Shown here: positions 17,517 to 28,076 of the stretch, piece after piece
How the letters are laid out: each line of letters starts with the position of its first letter
How positions within the stretch are numbered: position 1 is the stretch's first letter
NCBI GenBank assembly: GCA_025055795.1
Contig: JANWVV010000021.1
Location: 1 to 64,000 of the forward strand
Source: Gemmataceae bacterium
Lineage (GTDB): Bacteria > Planctomycetota > Planctomycetia > Gemmatales > Gemmataceae
Length of the DNA stretch: 64,000 nt
Direction of reading: 5' to 3'
Made by a program: the position numbers and the translations under genes
The notes under the pieces: model-generated
The model's database searches: none
Seen by the model: only the letters and a program-made list of their open reading frames with translations
Told to the model about the DNA's origin: nothing

Positions 17517-18092
17517 ATGTTTTCACTGATGTTGTTAGTGATGAATGGGCTTTTCTTTCCAGTGATTCAGGAGGCCAAGCCACGGCTGGTAGTTGCCACT
17601 CTCACTTTCCCGGGGTCATCGCCGGCGTTCCGTTGGCGTGTGGTGCAAGTACGCGGTACACCAACACAACCAAATGAACAGGTGGTGTTGGAATCGGACC
17701 AGTTTGATCAACCTGTCGAACTCCCCGGCGAGGGAACCTACCATGTGGAGATTATTCCTCAAGGAGGACTACCGGTTCGGCTGGCTGAAAAATTGCAGCT
17801 AAAGCGTGGCCAGATGGTGACGTTGCGTCCTGATGAGCGGCTCGGGGTGGTCCGTATTTTCGGAGAGGGTCTGCCTCGGCCTAAGCAGGTAGTCCTGACG
17901 GCACCCCGTGATCCGGGACCAGGAGCCAAAGGGCACCGCCCGATCCAACAGGCAGACAACTTCCGACACAATCTGCTGGTCCCCCCAGGGACTTACGAAA
18001 TGTGGCTCGTGCCAGCCAACGGGGCCCGGCCCCAACGGATTGCCGAAAACATCCGCGTTCTGGCGGGCAAGGTCGTCGGTGTTGATGACTGA
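17517..18092 (+). CDS. Small secreted protein of unknown function
   Basis: I do not recognise this 191-residue protein. A hydrophobic N-terminus (MFSLMLLVMNGLFFPVI) looks like a signal peptide. The rest is beta-rich with Pro and Gly, including PVELPGEGTYHVEIIPQGG and LVPPGTYEMWLVPANG, phrases reminiscent of carboxypeptidase-regulatory-like or invasin-type beta sandwiches. The start is ATG at 17517 because AAAGGAG lies eight bases ahead; the frame is open a little further upstream. It converges on the 1500-residue giant that ends at 18148. Confidence 0.65.
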   Translation: MFSLMLLVMNGLFFPVIQEAKPRLVVATLTFPGSSPAFRWRVVQVRGTPTQPNEQVVLESDQFDQPVELPGEGTYHVEIIPQGGLPVRLAEKLQLKRGQMVTLRPDERLGVVRIFGEGLPRPKQVVLTAPRDPGPGAKGHRPIQQADNFRHNLLVPPGTYEMWLVPANGARPQRIAENIRVLAGKVVGVDD

Positions 18093-18147
18093 AAGCATGT
18101 CCTCGGCGTAGGACTGGACCGTCACCGCATGTTATCACAGAACCAAC

Positions 18148-21100
18148 TTAACGCTGCTGAGCGGAGGACGGACTGGAGGGTAATGGTTGAAGTAGAAGCC
18201 GTGGTAATGGTGGTGCTGGTCGTTGGGAACTGGCCATGAATTCCCGAGCGGCCCCGGATGAGGCCGTTTGCAGGGCCCAACCGTTGAGCCGCTCATAATG
18301 CACCGTCAACGGTAAGGTATCCGACCGAACCTGGAGGTACCAACGTTCGTGTCCGGGAGCGGCGTCTGCAGGACGTGGCAAAGGTAGTTCCCAAGCAGTG
18401 GATAACGGCGGTGTAGCTTGCCCGTACCACTGCAGAGTGCCTTCGCTCAGCGGGCGGCGTAACCAGATCTGGAGCACGCCGGCTCGGTACGACCAGTGGG
18501 CCACTTCGGGACCGCGTATTTCCGTGACCGTTACATTAGGCAACGCGAACTCCAGATAGCCAGGGGTAGCGGCATCTTTCCAGCGAATAGTGCCCATAGC
18601 CCAAGCTACGACCGTTGCTTGAGTATTTCCCGCAGTCGGCGGTACAGTCGGTGCCGTGGCAACAACGCCAATCTGCCAGCGGGTATCCAACTCGTAGTCT
18701 GGCCGTTGCAGAGTTTGCATGAGGGGGCGTAGTTCTGCCAAGGTACCGGCCACGGGCCGGAACACCCGCAAAGCCTGGGCCGGATCCAATCGTAACTCCG
18801 GTACGCTGCCAAAAAACTGCAGGAAAAGATCAGAACTGAAATCGATAACTCCCTGGCGTTGCAACCCCTCCAAAGCGGTTTCCCGCAGGCGTAAAACGTA
18901 AAAGGTATCGGACTCGCCAGCGGCAGGTGAAACAACGCGGGGAAAGCGCAGGATCGGATGCCGCGACGCCGGAGAACGGGGAACCGCTTGTAATACTAAT
19001 AACCAGCGACCACTGAGGGGAATACGCCAATCTATACGAAGCGGTCGTCCCCCCGAGCGGGGAGGCTCGAGCGACCAACTCCGTACCACACCGCTTTCGC
19101 CGCTATCGGGGGAACGCACCGTCAAGCTGGTTACCTCGAGTTCTTCCGGAATCTGGATTTCCAGTTGGGTGATGGAGCCAGCGACCACGTCGAGCCAGTA
19201 GGCGGCTGTCAATTCGATTCCCTGGGGGTGCAAGTCCCACAAGCACCCCTCGCGGACGCGAAGCGTGGCCACACCATCACCAGTTTGCCGCCAACGCAGG
19301 ATGATCTGCCGGACCGACCCCACTTCGGCCTGCATCCGCCAAGGGTGCTTTGCTTGTGCAATTTGTAAACGTCCTAATCGGCTAGGGATAAACAACTGGT
19401 GCAAGGGGGATTGTGCCAGGACAACCAGAGTCGTCCGTGGACATTCGGGGATCCCCCAGCGTAATTCGCGATCCGCATTGCCACTAATAGCGACCACGAA
19501 GCGGGCATGGATTTCCTGACGTCCCTTACCTGGCAACGGGATAGCGTACAGCCCCGGTCGCACGACCGATGGATAGGCCGCGACGTCGTGGATGCGTACC
19601 GCTTCCAACCGGGCGTCCCCCAAGGGTAAAAGGAATGTCGGTTCCGTACCCTCAAGGACATGGACAACCCAGCGAGCATCTACTTGGGCCGTTGCCTCTG
19701 ACAAAGTGACTTCGTAATGGGACTCGGTCAGGATCCAGGAAGGCAAAACGGGACGAAGGGCCGTTAGTCGGTCCCACAGACTCAGAGGCACCAGCACCTC
19801 TTCGCGTCCTTGAGCATCGGGAGGCAACAGGAGAACAGTCGATTCCGCGGGAGATGCCCCTTGAGCATGCAACCACGGAGTGTATTCGAGCAACGGACAA
19901 GCAACTGCCACCAGGATGATCGCGGTACGCCAGGTGGCCATAAGCGGCACTAGCCGTAACACCGCGGCTACCCCGAGCGTCGGGACGCTACCCAGTAGCA
20001 GCAATTGCTGCCACCAGGCTGGTGACACCAAGGCAGCCACCAAACCTAGCCCGGCGGAACTAACCACACCCCAGAATTGGCGATGGTGTCCCCTGCTCCA
20101 ATAAAGTAATGTCAGGAAGAAAGCCAGCAGGCCCCAACCTGCCAAGCGGGCAGTCTGTACATGGCCCACATAAATAGACGCTTCGGGTGTGGTGACCAGC
20201 CAATCAGAGCCACCATCTTCGGACAGGGCCGTTGGCATCACTGCGCTGGGCCAAGGTGAATCAGGTGCGGGCCGCAAACCCGCAAACACCGGCATCATTC
20301 CAGCTCCAAAACGGCAATAACAAGGGCCTGTTACGTCCTGACCGGCCCAGCGTACAGCCGGGGGCTGCAGTTGCAGCCACAGCCCCCGTTGTCTGAGGGG
20401 AAGGCGTCCGCAAAGCAACACAGGGATCCCATCAGGGGATACCCTGGCCGGCAGAGGTAAAAACCACTCGTTCTGCTCGCCCGGTCGGACAGCGGAAGGG
20501 TCTAACCAGCGACCGTCGATCTGAACCGCATCAATGCGTACCCCATCGCTCAAAGTGATGGGTAAAATTGCGGGGATCGGACCACCGGAAGGAGATGGGT
20601 CCAACTCCAGCGTCACGCCCGCCCAAAAGATGGCTTCCCGACGCTCAGTGGCATCGGTCAGTAGTACGTACACAAAAGGATTCCGCAGTCGTGGCTCCTG
20701 AGGCGTTTGAGGGGCCGGCGTGGCTGGCGATTGGGCTGGCCGAGACAGGACCTCCGCAGAAAATGGTTTACCATCGGCGGCGTTGATCGGCTCAGGTTGC
20801 CAATAGCCACTGACGTCGGTGCCCCGGTAGCGGAACACGGCGGTCGCGTGGGCCGGAGGCACTGCGAAATCCCAATCAAACCAACCCAGTGATTCGGTTC
20901 CTGGGCCGGTGACGATCCGGCCCGACCTGGAATGACCAGCCATTATTACGAACATGCCATTGCGTTCGCGTACGTTATAGGGTGTAAAAACTGGGAAAGG
21001 TACCACGGGCGAAGCCGTGGCAAGGGGTTGGACTGCCCGTAGTTCCCACAACAGTTCTGCCGTCTGACCTGTCGGCAAAGGCCGTCCCCATTCGACGGTC

Positions 21101-22650
21101 ACCTGATTCCCCTTTTTGTCCCAAGCGGCTAGCCAGGCGTCGCTGCTGGCCGTGAACCGGAGCAATTCATAGCCGGCAGGGAGCCGACAGCGAAATTGAA
21201 ATAACGGACCGCGTTGCACTTGCAGCTGTAATCGGATCGTCAAACGTGGCGGAACAGTTTCCACATCCCAGACCAACTGTTCCCGTACGATACCCACAGA
21301 GGCTTCCACCGGCAGCAAGGTCAATTGTGGCAGGCGGCGGTAGGGACGATTGTTGCCCGGGGCCAGCCAATGGCCTTGTAAGGATAGCACTTGCGTACCA
21401 TCGGCCGTTACCGCCGCTTGGATAAGACGATAATCACCGACTGCCCAATGTTGGATTTTCCAATCCGGGCTGAGGCGTACTTCTATTGCTTCACGAAGCA
21501 CGATGCCGTTTTGCAGCCGTAGCCAAGGGAGCTGTACCGCAGCGGCGGCGGGAGGCGGCGCTAACGCCTGAATCAACAGCCGCCCCGGAATCGACGTCGG
21601 CGGAAGAGTCACTTGTAACAAACGTCCGGATTTGTCAGAGGGCGAACCATCGATTGACCAATTAGCGCGTGGTGTACTGATCACATCCGTGACAAGTAGT
21701 TGCGGGTCCAGCTGGAAGGTCCAGGTACCGCCGTTACCATGCACGGGGTGCAGATCAAACTCATAGGCACACTGCCAGCCTCCCGCTTGCAGATCCAAGC
21801 GGGATCGCACCTCCGTGACCGTCACGCTAGGAGGGTTGACCACTGGCCGGATGATCAGATCCAGTCGGCTTCGACCGCTGAAGCGGATCCGCCAGCGTCG
21901 CAGCTGTGGATTGGCCACGGGATGAGGTCCGGTGACTAAAACCTCGCCACTGACAGCAGGGAACAATCCAGTGGGCAAATCCAGAGTCATCCAGGCGGTG
22001 CTGGCCAAAGGCCAGCGTAGATCGAAGCGGCGTTCGTTCAAGGCGAAGGTCCCGGCAGCGGACCAGTCACAACGCAGCGTCTGGTTGCCCGAGCGTTCCA
22101 CCCATACGGCCAGTTGATTGGAGCCGGCGGGTAAACCAACCACCGCCCCCCGGCCATCGCTCCAGGTTGCCGCCCCAAGGGCTGCCCGCCAGGGCTCGAG
22201 CACCAGTAAACGAGGTTCACTGCCGGTATGAACGATGTCGCACTCGGCCTGACCTATCAGGTCATTCCCCTCCAGGACGGCCGTCAGTCGCAGCTCCGAT
22301 AGCAGGGGGGACTGACGAGTTTCCGCCAGTAAACGCCGGGCCTGCCGCAGTTGCTGTTCAAATTCCTGTCGCCCTACACGGCGGAGCGGGCCTAACTCCA
22401 GTTGCTTGATCACCTCGGGCAGCTGCGCGGGCATGACCCGCAACCGCCGGACAGGCAAAGGATCTGTATCGTCTTCGCGTGGGGAACTGGCCGGCGAAGG
22501 GGCAGATTTCAGTCCGGGGCCCGCAGGCTCCTGAGACCATACCACTGGTATGGACAATCGCGCCGGTGCAGCCAGGCTGATGCCACTAATGATGAGCACC
22601 GCCAGCCAGCCTGATCGAACCACAAGCAGATGTCTGACAGGCATCATCAC
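18148..22650 (-). CDS. Giant membrane protein with two beta-rich ectodomains (1500 aa)
   Basis: I do not recognise a named family. The protein has a signal peptide (SGWLAVLIISGISLAAP), a beta-rich ectodomain of about 800 residues, a cluster of four or so membrane helices at about 836-925 (LLAFFLTLLYW, GLVAALVSPAWW, LLLLGSVPTLGVAAV, AIILVAVACPLLEY), then a second beta-rich ectodomain of about 570 residues with a Pro-rich tail. A module with short helices then beta strands appears near residues 55-230 and again, more weakly, after the membrane cluster. The same module opens the neighbouring 1171-residue protein. GTG 22650 or the two ATGs directly after it can serve as start. It is second in a two-gene minus-strand operon, 76 bases after its partner. 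Confidence 0.8.
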   Translation of the reverse strand: MMMPVRHLLVVRSGWLAVLIISGISLAAPARLSIPVVWSQEPAGPGLKSAPSPASSPREDDTDPLPVRRLRVMPAQLPEVIKQLELGPLRRVGRQEFEQQLRQARRLLAETRQSPLLSELRLTAVLEGNDLIGQAECDIVHTGSEPRLLVLEPWRAALGAATWSDGRGAVVGLPAGSNQLAVWVERSGNQTLRCDWSAAGTFALNERRFDLRWPLASTAWMTLDLPTGLFPAVSGEVLVTGPHPVANPQLRRWRIRFSGRSRLDLIIRPVVNPPSVTVTEVRSRLDLQAGGWQCAYEFDLHPVHGNGGTWTFQLDPQLLVTDVISTPRANWSIDGSPSDKSGRLLQVTLPPTSIPGRLLIQALAPPPAAAAVQLPWLRLQNGIVLREAIEVRLSPDWKIQHWAVGDYRLIQAAVTADGTQVLSLQGHWLAPGNNRPYRRLPQLTLLPVEASVGIVREQLVWDVETVPPRLTIRLQLQVQRGPLFQFRCRLPAGYELLRFTASSDAWLAAWDKKGNQVTVEWGRPLPTGQTAELLWELRAVQPLATASPVVPFPVFTPYNVRERNGMFVIMAGHSRSGRIVTGPGTESLGWFDWDFAVPPAHATAVFRYRGTDVSGYWQPEPINAADGKPFSAEVLSRPAQSPATPAPQTPQEPRLRNPFVYVLLTDATERREAIFWAGVTLELDPSPSGGPIPAILPITLSDGVRIDAVQIDGRWLDPSAVRPGEQNEWFLPLPARVSPDGIPVLLCGRLPLRQRGLWLQLQPPAVRWAGQDVTGPCYCRFGAGMMPVFAGLRPAPDSPWPSAVMPTALSEDGGSDWLVTTPEASIYVGHVQTARLAGWGLLAFFLTLLYWSRGHHRQFWGVVSSAGLGLVAALVSPAWWQQLLLLGSVPTLGVAAVLRLVPLMATWRTAIILVAVACPLLEYTPWLHAQGASPAESTVLLLPPDAQGREEVLVPLSLWDRLTALRPVLPSWILTESHYEVTLSEATAQVDARWVVHVLEGTEPTFLLPLGDARLEAVRIHDVAAYPSVVRPGLYAIPLPGKGRQEIHARFVVAISGNADRELRWGIPECPRTTLVVLAQSPLHQLFIPSRLGRLQIAQAKHPWRMQAEVGSVRQIILRWRQTGDGVATLRVREGCLWDLHPQGIELTAAYWLDVVAGSITQLEIQIPEELEVTSLTVRSPDSGESGVVRSWSLEPPRSGGRPLRIDWRIPLSGRWLLVLQAVPRSPASRHPILRFPRVVSPAAGESDTFYVLRLRETALEGLQRQGVIDFSSDLFLQFFGSVPELRLDPAQALRVFRPVAGTLAELRPLMQTLQRPDYELDTRWQIGVVATAPTVPPTAGNTQATVVAWAMGTIRWKDAATPGYLEFALPNVTVTEIRGPEVAHWSYRAGVLQIWLRRPLSEGTLQWYGQATPPLSTAWELPLPRPADAAPGHERWYLQVRSDTLPLTVHYERLNGWALQTASSGAAREFMASSQRPAPPLPRLLLQPLPSSPSSAQQR

Positions 22651-22726
22651 GGCGTTGTAGGTGCCGGAATAAGGATGGAATCCCCGTCCACCAGACCCGC
22701 GCTAAAGGATCCGGGTCATCCACAAG

Positions 22727-25700
22727 CTAGGTGGCAGCATTGCCGCTTGCAGAAGTCGTTACGCTGCCATGGCGTCCGCTCAGGGGGTTGGCCGCTGTTA
22801 GGGGTGTCCGCCGTGAACCAGCGGCCATCACCTTGGCCTCCATGGGTCCTACGGCTAAGCCTTCCCGACGAAAGCCCGGCAAGTAACGAATTTGTTGTTG
22901 CCGTCGCCAACGCCAGAGTACCAAAACAACCGCAGCCGTAAAAGCAGCATATATCCCCCATTGGCCCGCCACCAGCAACTGCAACAGGCTAAAGGGCACC
23001 AGACTCAACAAAATAGCCAGAGCCAACAAAACGGCTGCACCTGTCGGCCAGCGTAGTTGCGTCGGCAAACACCAGATAGCAACGGGCACAATAAACAGCA
23101 GCAATGAAACGGCTAGACTGACTGGCCAACGGGGTAGCAACCATACCTGAATCACAGCAGCCTGGTTCTGACGTCCCCCGACTGTCCACACACCATTGGG
23201 CATCCCTGACCCAGTGGCGTTTGATTTTTGTTCTTCAATGTCGCTGAACAACCATCGTTCCCACTCCTGCTCCCGGGGTGAAACCAGTGTCAGACCAGCT
23301 GGTTGCCAGATCCACCGCCATTGCGGCTGAACCGCTCCCCCTACAAGGGGCAAGCTGCTTCCCGGCCCCACAAGGTGCCACAGCAAGGGACCATCCCAGG
23401 CAGCTTGGGGCAATTGTGGCGGCAGTAACGTGCGGGTCCATTCCCCTTGATGCCCAGACACCCCATAGCGCATTTCCAGCAACAACGAAGCAGCGGCTTG
23501 ATACTCCGGCAAGGCAAGCTGGTAGACCAGCTCTCCACCCTCCGTTTTCTGCACATCCGCCGGTTCCAGGCGTCGCCCATCCAGCAGTACTGCCACGCTG
23601 GCCGAGTCGGTACCTGCAGGTAGTTGCACCAGCAGCGTACGGTTCAGCCAGCGGCGTAATCGCATCCGCACGCGGTAACGTATGGTGGTATCTTCACCCA
23701 TCCATGCCTGGACCAGGCCTCGTTCGATCCAGGCCGTAATGGCCCGCTCGCAGCGAGGGGAGACCTCCAATGGCAAAACGGTATCTGACCACGGGGCCCG
23801 TATAATCCGCGCTGGCCAAACAGGTCGATCGTTGGCCGTTTCGAGTGGCAAATCCCTCCAGACGGACGAGGTCACCCTAATGTCCAGCGGACAGGTGGCA
23901 ACCGACCATAAGCGTACCGTGTGCTGTCCGCCACTGGCTTCCATTATTTGAAAAAGTGGAACGGCCAGTGTCGTCTGACCGACTGGTGGGCGGGGAACGA
24001 CATACTCCAAACTCAGGTCGGCCTGTCGGCTCTCCGCAAGGACATTCCACCGCCAGCGTCCCGAACCGTCTGGCTCTAGAACAGTTGTGCTGATCGGTGT
24101 CCGGACAGCTGCTGACCCTTGCAAATGCAGTACCCGCGGTAAAGGTTCGGCCGAAGTAGTAAGTCGCAACGTCTGTTGCACCACTATCTGCTGATCGGAC
24201 AAAGTAACGTCTGCCAGACTTTCGACCACCAAAGCGGGTCGGTATGGCCGCCAGGTGAGATGGAGTGCGGCTATGGCCTGACTACTTACCGCTTGCAGTT
24301 GTATCCTTGGTGATTCTTCCGCACGATTTTTCGGTACGGGTTTGATAGGCACGCCTGTTGCTGCCGCCCGACCGCCTACCCATTCACGCAGCTCACCTTG
24401 AACTTCCTGGTCTTCAGGCACCGACACACTCAGGTGAGTCGGTCCCATCGTCGCCCCGGGAAAACGGGGCAACGGCAGTAATAGCTGCCGGCTGTCGGCA
24501 CTGACTGGCACCGTGGCCGTCAGGGTTACTTGAACTGGTTGTTTATGGGCCGCGGCGAAGCGGAGTGCTAAGGGCACCCGCGGGTCGGAGGACACCCGCT
24601 GGGCGATGGTCTGCCAGAAGCCAATCGGGCCGACCTCACTTTGGATCCCCTCGACGATTTCCGGTGGTCCCGCCTCCACACCACGCCATTCCGGCGGTAC
24701 TTCCACGACCAGGGTATCCACTTCCCGGCGGATTGGCTCCAGTTTCAACCGTGTTTCCACCTGCCAGCCACCCGGTTTGAGCGTGACATGATAAAAAGGC
24801 GTTACGATCAGGCTACCCCGGAGCGGCTGTACTTCCACCGTCAACAATGGCTGCACTGAAGGTTGCTGGCCGCTCGGACCTGTTGTCAACCGAAACACCG
24901 CTACGCTGCGGTCTTCGTCGCTACCGGGCGGCAGTTCCTGACGACGTAGCTCGGGGCCATGTCGTACTAAAAATCGCACGTACGGACCCGCTACCAGACG
25001 CACATTCCCGGTCTGGCGGAAGACATTGGCCACCTGAAACGGCCCGATGGCAAACGGGCCACGATGCCCCGCCTCTTCCGGACGTGGACGTGTCAGCCGA
25101 TGAGTGACCACCACCACCCAGTCGCTAGGGCTGGCACCAGCAGGAAAATCGACCGTCCACTCGTGCTTATTGTTGTTGTTCCTTTGCACAGTAGGGGGGA
25201 CAATTGCGGTCATCTCTGCCGTTGCTGGACCACGTTCGACGGAGACAGAAGCGGTGGCCGGCAGGTTCAGCCGCCATTGGCGGGCATTCCCCCGTAAGAC
25301 CGCCTTGGCTGTTGTTTCTACTTGCATTTCGGCAAACTGGATGGTGACATCCCATTCCACCGTTTGTACCCGTTCGCCCAGCGGCGTTCGCGTTGGGGGA
25401 TCCCAAGTCAGTTCCAGGGATTCGATGGGGCCTAAGGGGAGCCCATTTCCCGCGGCAGCTGCCGACAACTGGCGTGTCTCCAGGGCATGCAGGCGGCGGA
25501 CTTCCGCGGGCCGCCCAGGCTGGTTGGGATCTGTCAGACGGGTGACTAGATTGAGGCGCTGGATTTCCTGACCTGGTGCTTCCCATTGCAAAATGGTTAT
25601 TGCGGCCCGGGGCAGCCCGATTTCGAACCCGACTTCACCCTTGGCCCCTCGCGGCGTGATCGGACTTTCCAGGTCCAACACCAAGGTGTGTTCCCCTGCC

Positions 25701-26242
25701 GTCTCAACCGTGGCCGTGTATCCCTCCTCGTTACTTTCCAGAGCGGGCAGACGCGTACCATCCAGCGTGGCGGCGGTCAGCAACCCCTTACGTCCCCCTA
25801 GAAAAACCACCGCTTGTGACACCGAAGTCCGGAACGAATGACTCAGACGAATAACCGCTACCGCCTGTTCACCCCGCTGCTCGATACGCACACGCACCAC
25901 ACATAAACTTGGGGTAACCAGCTTCCGGCTAGCCGCTTGTCGTCGCCATTGTTCCAATTCGGCCAATAATTTCTGGTATTCCCGCCAAGGAAGGCTGACT
26001 CGGTCGTTGCTGTCATCACTGCCCGTCCACAACCAAGTACCATCGGGCAAGCGGATGCCCCCCTTAGGCTCCTTTGGAAAACTTTCCTTATCTTTCGCAA
26101 CGGCACTGCCCCCTTTGCTTTCCGGCACTTTGACCGGTTTGTTCTCTGCCTCCTGAGTCGCAGCCAAACTGATGCCGGTCACAAGTAGAACCTGCAGCAG
26201 CATCCCTACCCGCCAAGCAATGGCTGGTCTCCGCTTTGTCAT
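22727..26242 (-). CDS. Giant beta-rich membrane-anchored protein (1171 aa)
   Basis: This unrecognised protein has a signal peptide (VGMLLQVLLVTGISLAAT), a Lys/Glu-rich linker, and LPDGTWLWTG followed by LPWREYQKLLAELEQWRR, a short helical segment. About 900 residues of beta-sandwich-like sequence follow, then about three or four membrane helices at roughly 1035-1110 (VSLAVSLLLFIVPVAIW, AAVLLALAILLSLVPFSLLQLL, AAFTAAVVLVLW), with a short cytoplasmic tail. No enzyme motif, cohesin/dockerin or LPXTG signal is seen. It looks like a paralogue of the downstream 1500-residue protein. A cell-envelope or surface-layer role is an inference from architecture only. The start is ATG at 26242. Confidence 0.8.
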   Translation of the reverse strand: MTKRRPAIAWRVGMLLQVLLVTGISLAATQEAENKPVKVPESKGGSAVAKDKESFPKEPKGGIRLPDGTWLWTGSDDSNDRVSLPWREYQKLLAELEQWRRQAASRKLVTPSLCVVRVRIEQRGEQAVAVIRLSHSFRTSVSQAVVFLGGRKGLLTAATLDGTRLPALESNEEGYTATVETAGEHTLVLDLESPITPRGAKGEVGFEIGLPRAAITILQWEAPGQEIQRLNLVTRLTDPNQPGRPAEVRRLHALETRQLSAAAAGNGLPLGPIESLELTWDPPTRTPLGERVQTVEWDVTIQFAEMQVETTAKAVLRGNARQWRLNLPATASVSVERGPATAEMTAIVPPTVQRNNNNKHEWTVDFPAGASPSDWVVVVTHRLTRPRPEEAGHRGPFAIGPFQVANVFRQTGNVRLVAGPYVRFLVRHGPELRRQELPPGSDEDRSVAVFRLTTGPSGQQPSVQPLLTVEVQPLRGSLIVTPFYHVTLKPGGWQVETRLKLEPIRREVDTLVVEVPPEWRGVEAGPPEIVEGIQSEVGPIGFWQTIAQRVSSDPRVPLALRFAAAHKQPVQVTLTATVPVSADSRQLLLPLPRFPGATMGPTHLSVSVPEDQEVQGELREWVGGRAAATGVPIKPVPKNRAEESPRIQLQAVSSQAIAALHLTWRPYRPALVVESLADVTLSDQQIVVQQTLRLTTSAEPLPRVLHLQGSAAVRTPISTTVLEPDGSGRWRWNVLAESRQADLSLEYVVPRPPVGQTTLAVPLFQIMEASGGQHTVRLWSVATCPLDIRVTSSVWRDLPLETANDRPVWPARIIRAPWSDTVLPLEVSPRCERAITAWIERGLVQAWMGEDTTIRYRVRMRLRRWLNRTLLVQLPAGTDSASVAVLLDGRRLEPADVQKTEGGELVYQLALPEYQAAASLLLEMRYGVSGHQGEWTRTLLPPQLPQAAWDGPLLWHLVGPGSSLPLVGGAVQPQWRWIWQPAGLTLVSPREQEWERWLFSDIEEQKSNATGSGMPNGVWTVGGRQNQAAVIQVWLLPRWPVSLAVSLLLFIVPVAIWCLPTQLRWPTGAAVLLALAILLSLVPFSLLQLLVAGQWGIYAAFTAAVVLVLWRWRRQQQIRYLPGFRREGLAVGPMEAKVMAAGSRRTPLTAANPLSGRHGSVTTSASGNAAT

Positions 26243-26711
26243 GCCGACCGCCCCCGCGTTCCGCCGCTGGTCAGTCCCACCATCGATTGTTAGCTATCTG
26301 CCCTCTTCTGCCGCCGGTTCTCCAGACATATTCTTCCTGCAAACGTCTTCTTGATTACGCTATTGTACCATTCAGTCACAATATCCACATCTCTTCTGCT
26401 CAGGTACCTCCACGCTTCCGGAACTGTGGACGGAAAAGATCCCTAATAACTAACCATCTTCAATGTTCGGAACTTACTAACTCCCCTAAACCACAAAAGA
26501 GGAATGGGACCTAGGCCGGGCCTTTTTCAGCCCACATTTCATCGATTCGTCGAGCTTCCATGCACTTCTGAACGAACTGAAAAACCATCATCGATTCAAT
26601 TATCATTAAATTCATTGCATAATGCAGTTACTAACACCGCTTGGCTCCGCAAGACATATGGCTCCAAGAAATGAGAACACGGATGACAGTTGTCTCTACG
26701 CCAACCTCTTA
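26243..26711. other. Intergenic region upstream of the giant pair
   Basis: About 470 bases hold no convincing gene, RNA or repeat. It must contain the promoter for the giant-protein operon on the minus strand, but I could not pick out a clear -35/-10 pair. It also includes the 3' flank of the GT87 gene. Confidence 0.5.
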
Positions 26712-28076
26712 TTACTTATCAATGGTCGAGCGTCTTAGAACACAGGCGATAGCGACAGCCAAAAGGACAAAGGCAGCGGTATGCGAACCGTAGACTAAAG
26801 CCAAATCCTGAGTATGTCGACCGCATAAGGCAGGAATTACCATAAGCAACAGGGCAAGGATTAGCATGCCTCCAAGGGCACGACGTAACTGCGGGGTTCC
26901 GACACCGTTAGCAAAGGCCGCTGCTAGAGCCACTCCGGGAATCACAAGTGTCACCGCATGATGTTTCCACGTCCGTTCGCTGAGAAGGAGCATACCAAGG
27001 ATGATCCAGGCATATTCGGCCAGGCGTCGCCAACCAGAACGCTCGGCATCTGGTGTTCGGCATAGAAGCATCATGAGTAGTACAAACGTTACGCCGTAGA
27101 CTTTGGTAAGGATCCAGACCACATTGGCGGGGAGATGGATCACGTTGTGATAGGCTGCGGGAACAGGCATGTCTCCTTCGACTGTCGGCACATAACGCAC
27201 GAATGAAGGGCTATCCGTGAATAGCCGATAAGTCCAGCCTACCAGAGACTGATTAGGATGCTCGGAGGTAATTTCTCCCTTGATAAGGGGTCGCTCGACC
27301 ATCAGCCGATACCAGTCTGTAAGCAGTTGGCTGTTGCGCTCCCAGCCGAAAACCCCAGCCGGAATGACCAGCAGCCACAACCCCAGGCCAACGCCACAAC
27401 CGAGTAACAAACGCCACGCCTTCTTCCACAGGAAATACGGCACGAATAGCAAAGGAGTCAGTTTGCAAGAAATCGCCAATGCCAGGCTCAGACCGGCAGC
27501 AACATCGCAGTGGCGACGGCAGCATTCCAGGCAGCCGGCTACTAAGAAGAAAATGAAAATGTTGACGTTATTGTGACTTAAGTCTCCAATTAGCGCGGGT
27601 ATGGCTAAGGATACGGCAGTCAGGTGCCCGAGCGGAGACAGATGGGGAGGCTGAGCCAACCACAAGCACCAGCGAATAGCAATCAAGGCCAGAACGATTT
27701 TAGTGTACAGCCAAGCTAACGCCCCAGTGAGGGGCGGTAAGGCCGCAAACGGCCATAAAATGATGGCCATGATCGGCGGATTAGGGTATTCTTGACGCCC
27801 AACATAAATGTTCCCACCGGCAAACAGATCATGGATCATGCTCCGCCACCGCAAAAAGGCGGAACGGGTTTGCCGTCCCGCTTCATCGGGTGTCAGGATT
27901 TTCTGGTAATACTGCCAGCTGATCAGCACCACCCCAATTATCAGACCCACTCCAACGATCAGATGCCAACGCCGATGCCATAAGGAGAATCCCGCCTTGG
28001 CTTGCCAGACGGAGGGTGTTTCCCACCATTGTCCGACCCAACGGTGCCAATCTTGGAGCTGTCCAATCGTGTTCAT
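26712..28076 (-). CDS. GT87/DUF2029 membrane glycosyltransferase
   Basis: This polytopic membrane protein of 454 residues matches the DUF2029/GT87 plan, a GT-C fold transferase that uses polyprenyl-phosphate sugars (mycobacterial PimE is a member). After a cytoplasmic N-terminus and the first helix (LIVGVGLIIGVVLISW) comes YVGRQEYPNPPIMAIILWPF, the family's conserved loop and second helix. About nine further helices follow, including LSHNNVNIFIFFLVAGC and LALAISCKLTPLLFVPYFLWKK, both typical. The acceptor is unknown. ATG 28076 is preferred over TTG 28112. Polysaccharide or lipid glycosylation at the cytoplasmic membrane is the expected role. Confidence 0.88.
   Translation of the reverse strand: MNTIGQLQDWHRWVGQWWETPSVWQAKAGFSLWHRRWHLIVGVGLIIGVVLISWQYYQKILTPDEAGRQTRSAFLRWRSMIHDLFAGGNIYVGRQEYPNPPIMAIILWPFAALPPLTGALAWLYTKIVLALIAIRWCLWLAQPPHLSPLGHLTAVSLAIPALIGDLSHNNVNIFIFFLVAGCLECCRRHCDVAAGLSLALAISCKLTPLLFVPYFLWKKAWRLLLGCGVGLGLWLLVIPAGVFGWERNSQLLTDWYRLMVERPLIKGEITSEHPNQSLVGWTYRLFTDSPSFVRYVPTVEGDMPVPAAYHNVIHLPANVVWILTKVYGVTFVLLMMLLCRTPDAERSGWRRLAEYAWIILGMLLLSERTWKHHAVTLVIPGVALAAAFANGVGTPQLRRALGGMLILALLLMVIPALCGRHTQDLALVYGSHTAAFVLLAVAIACVLRRSTIDK

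Noticed and set aside
18496-26106. Many plus-strand open frames inside the two giant genes
   Set aside because: They are reverse-strand shadows of the long genes, which have better codon usage, signal peptides and membrane segments.
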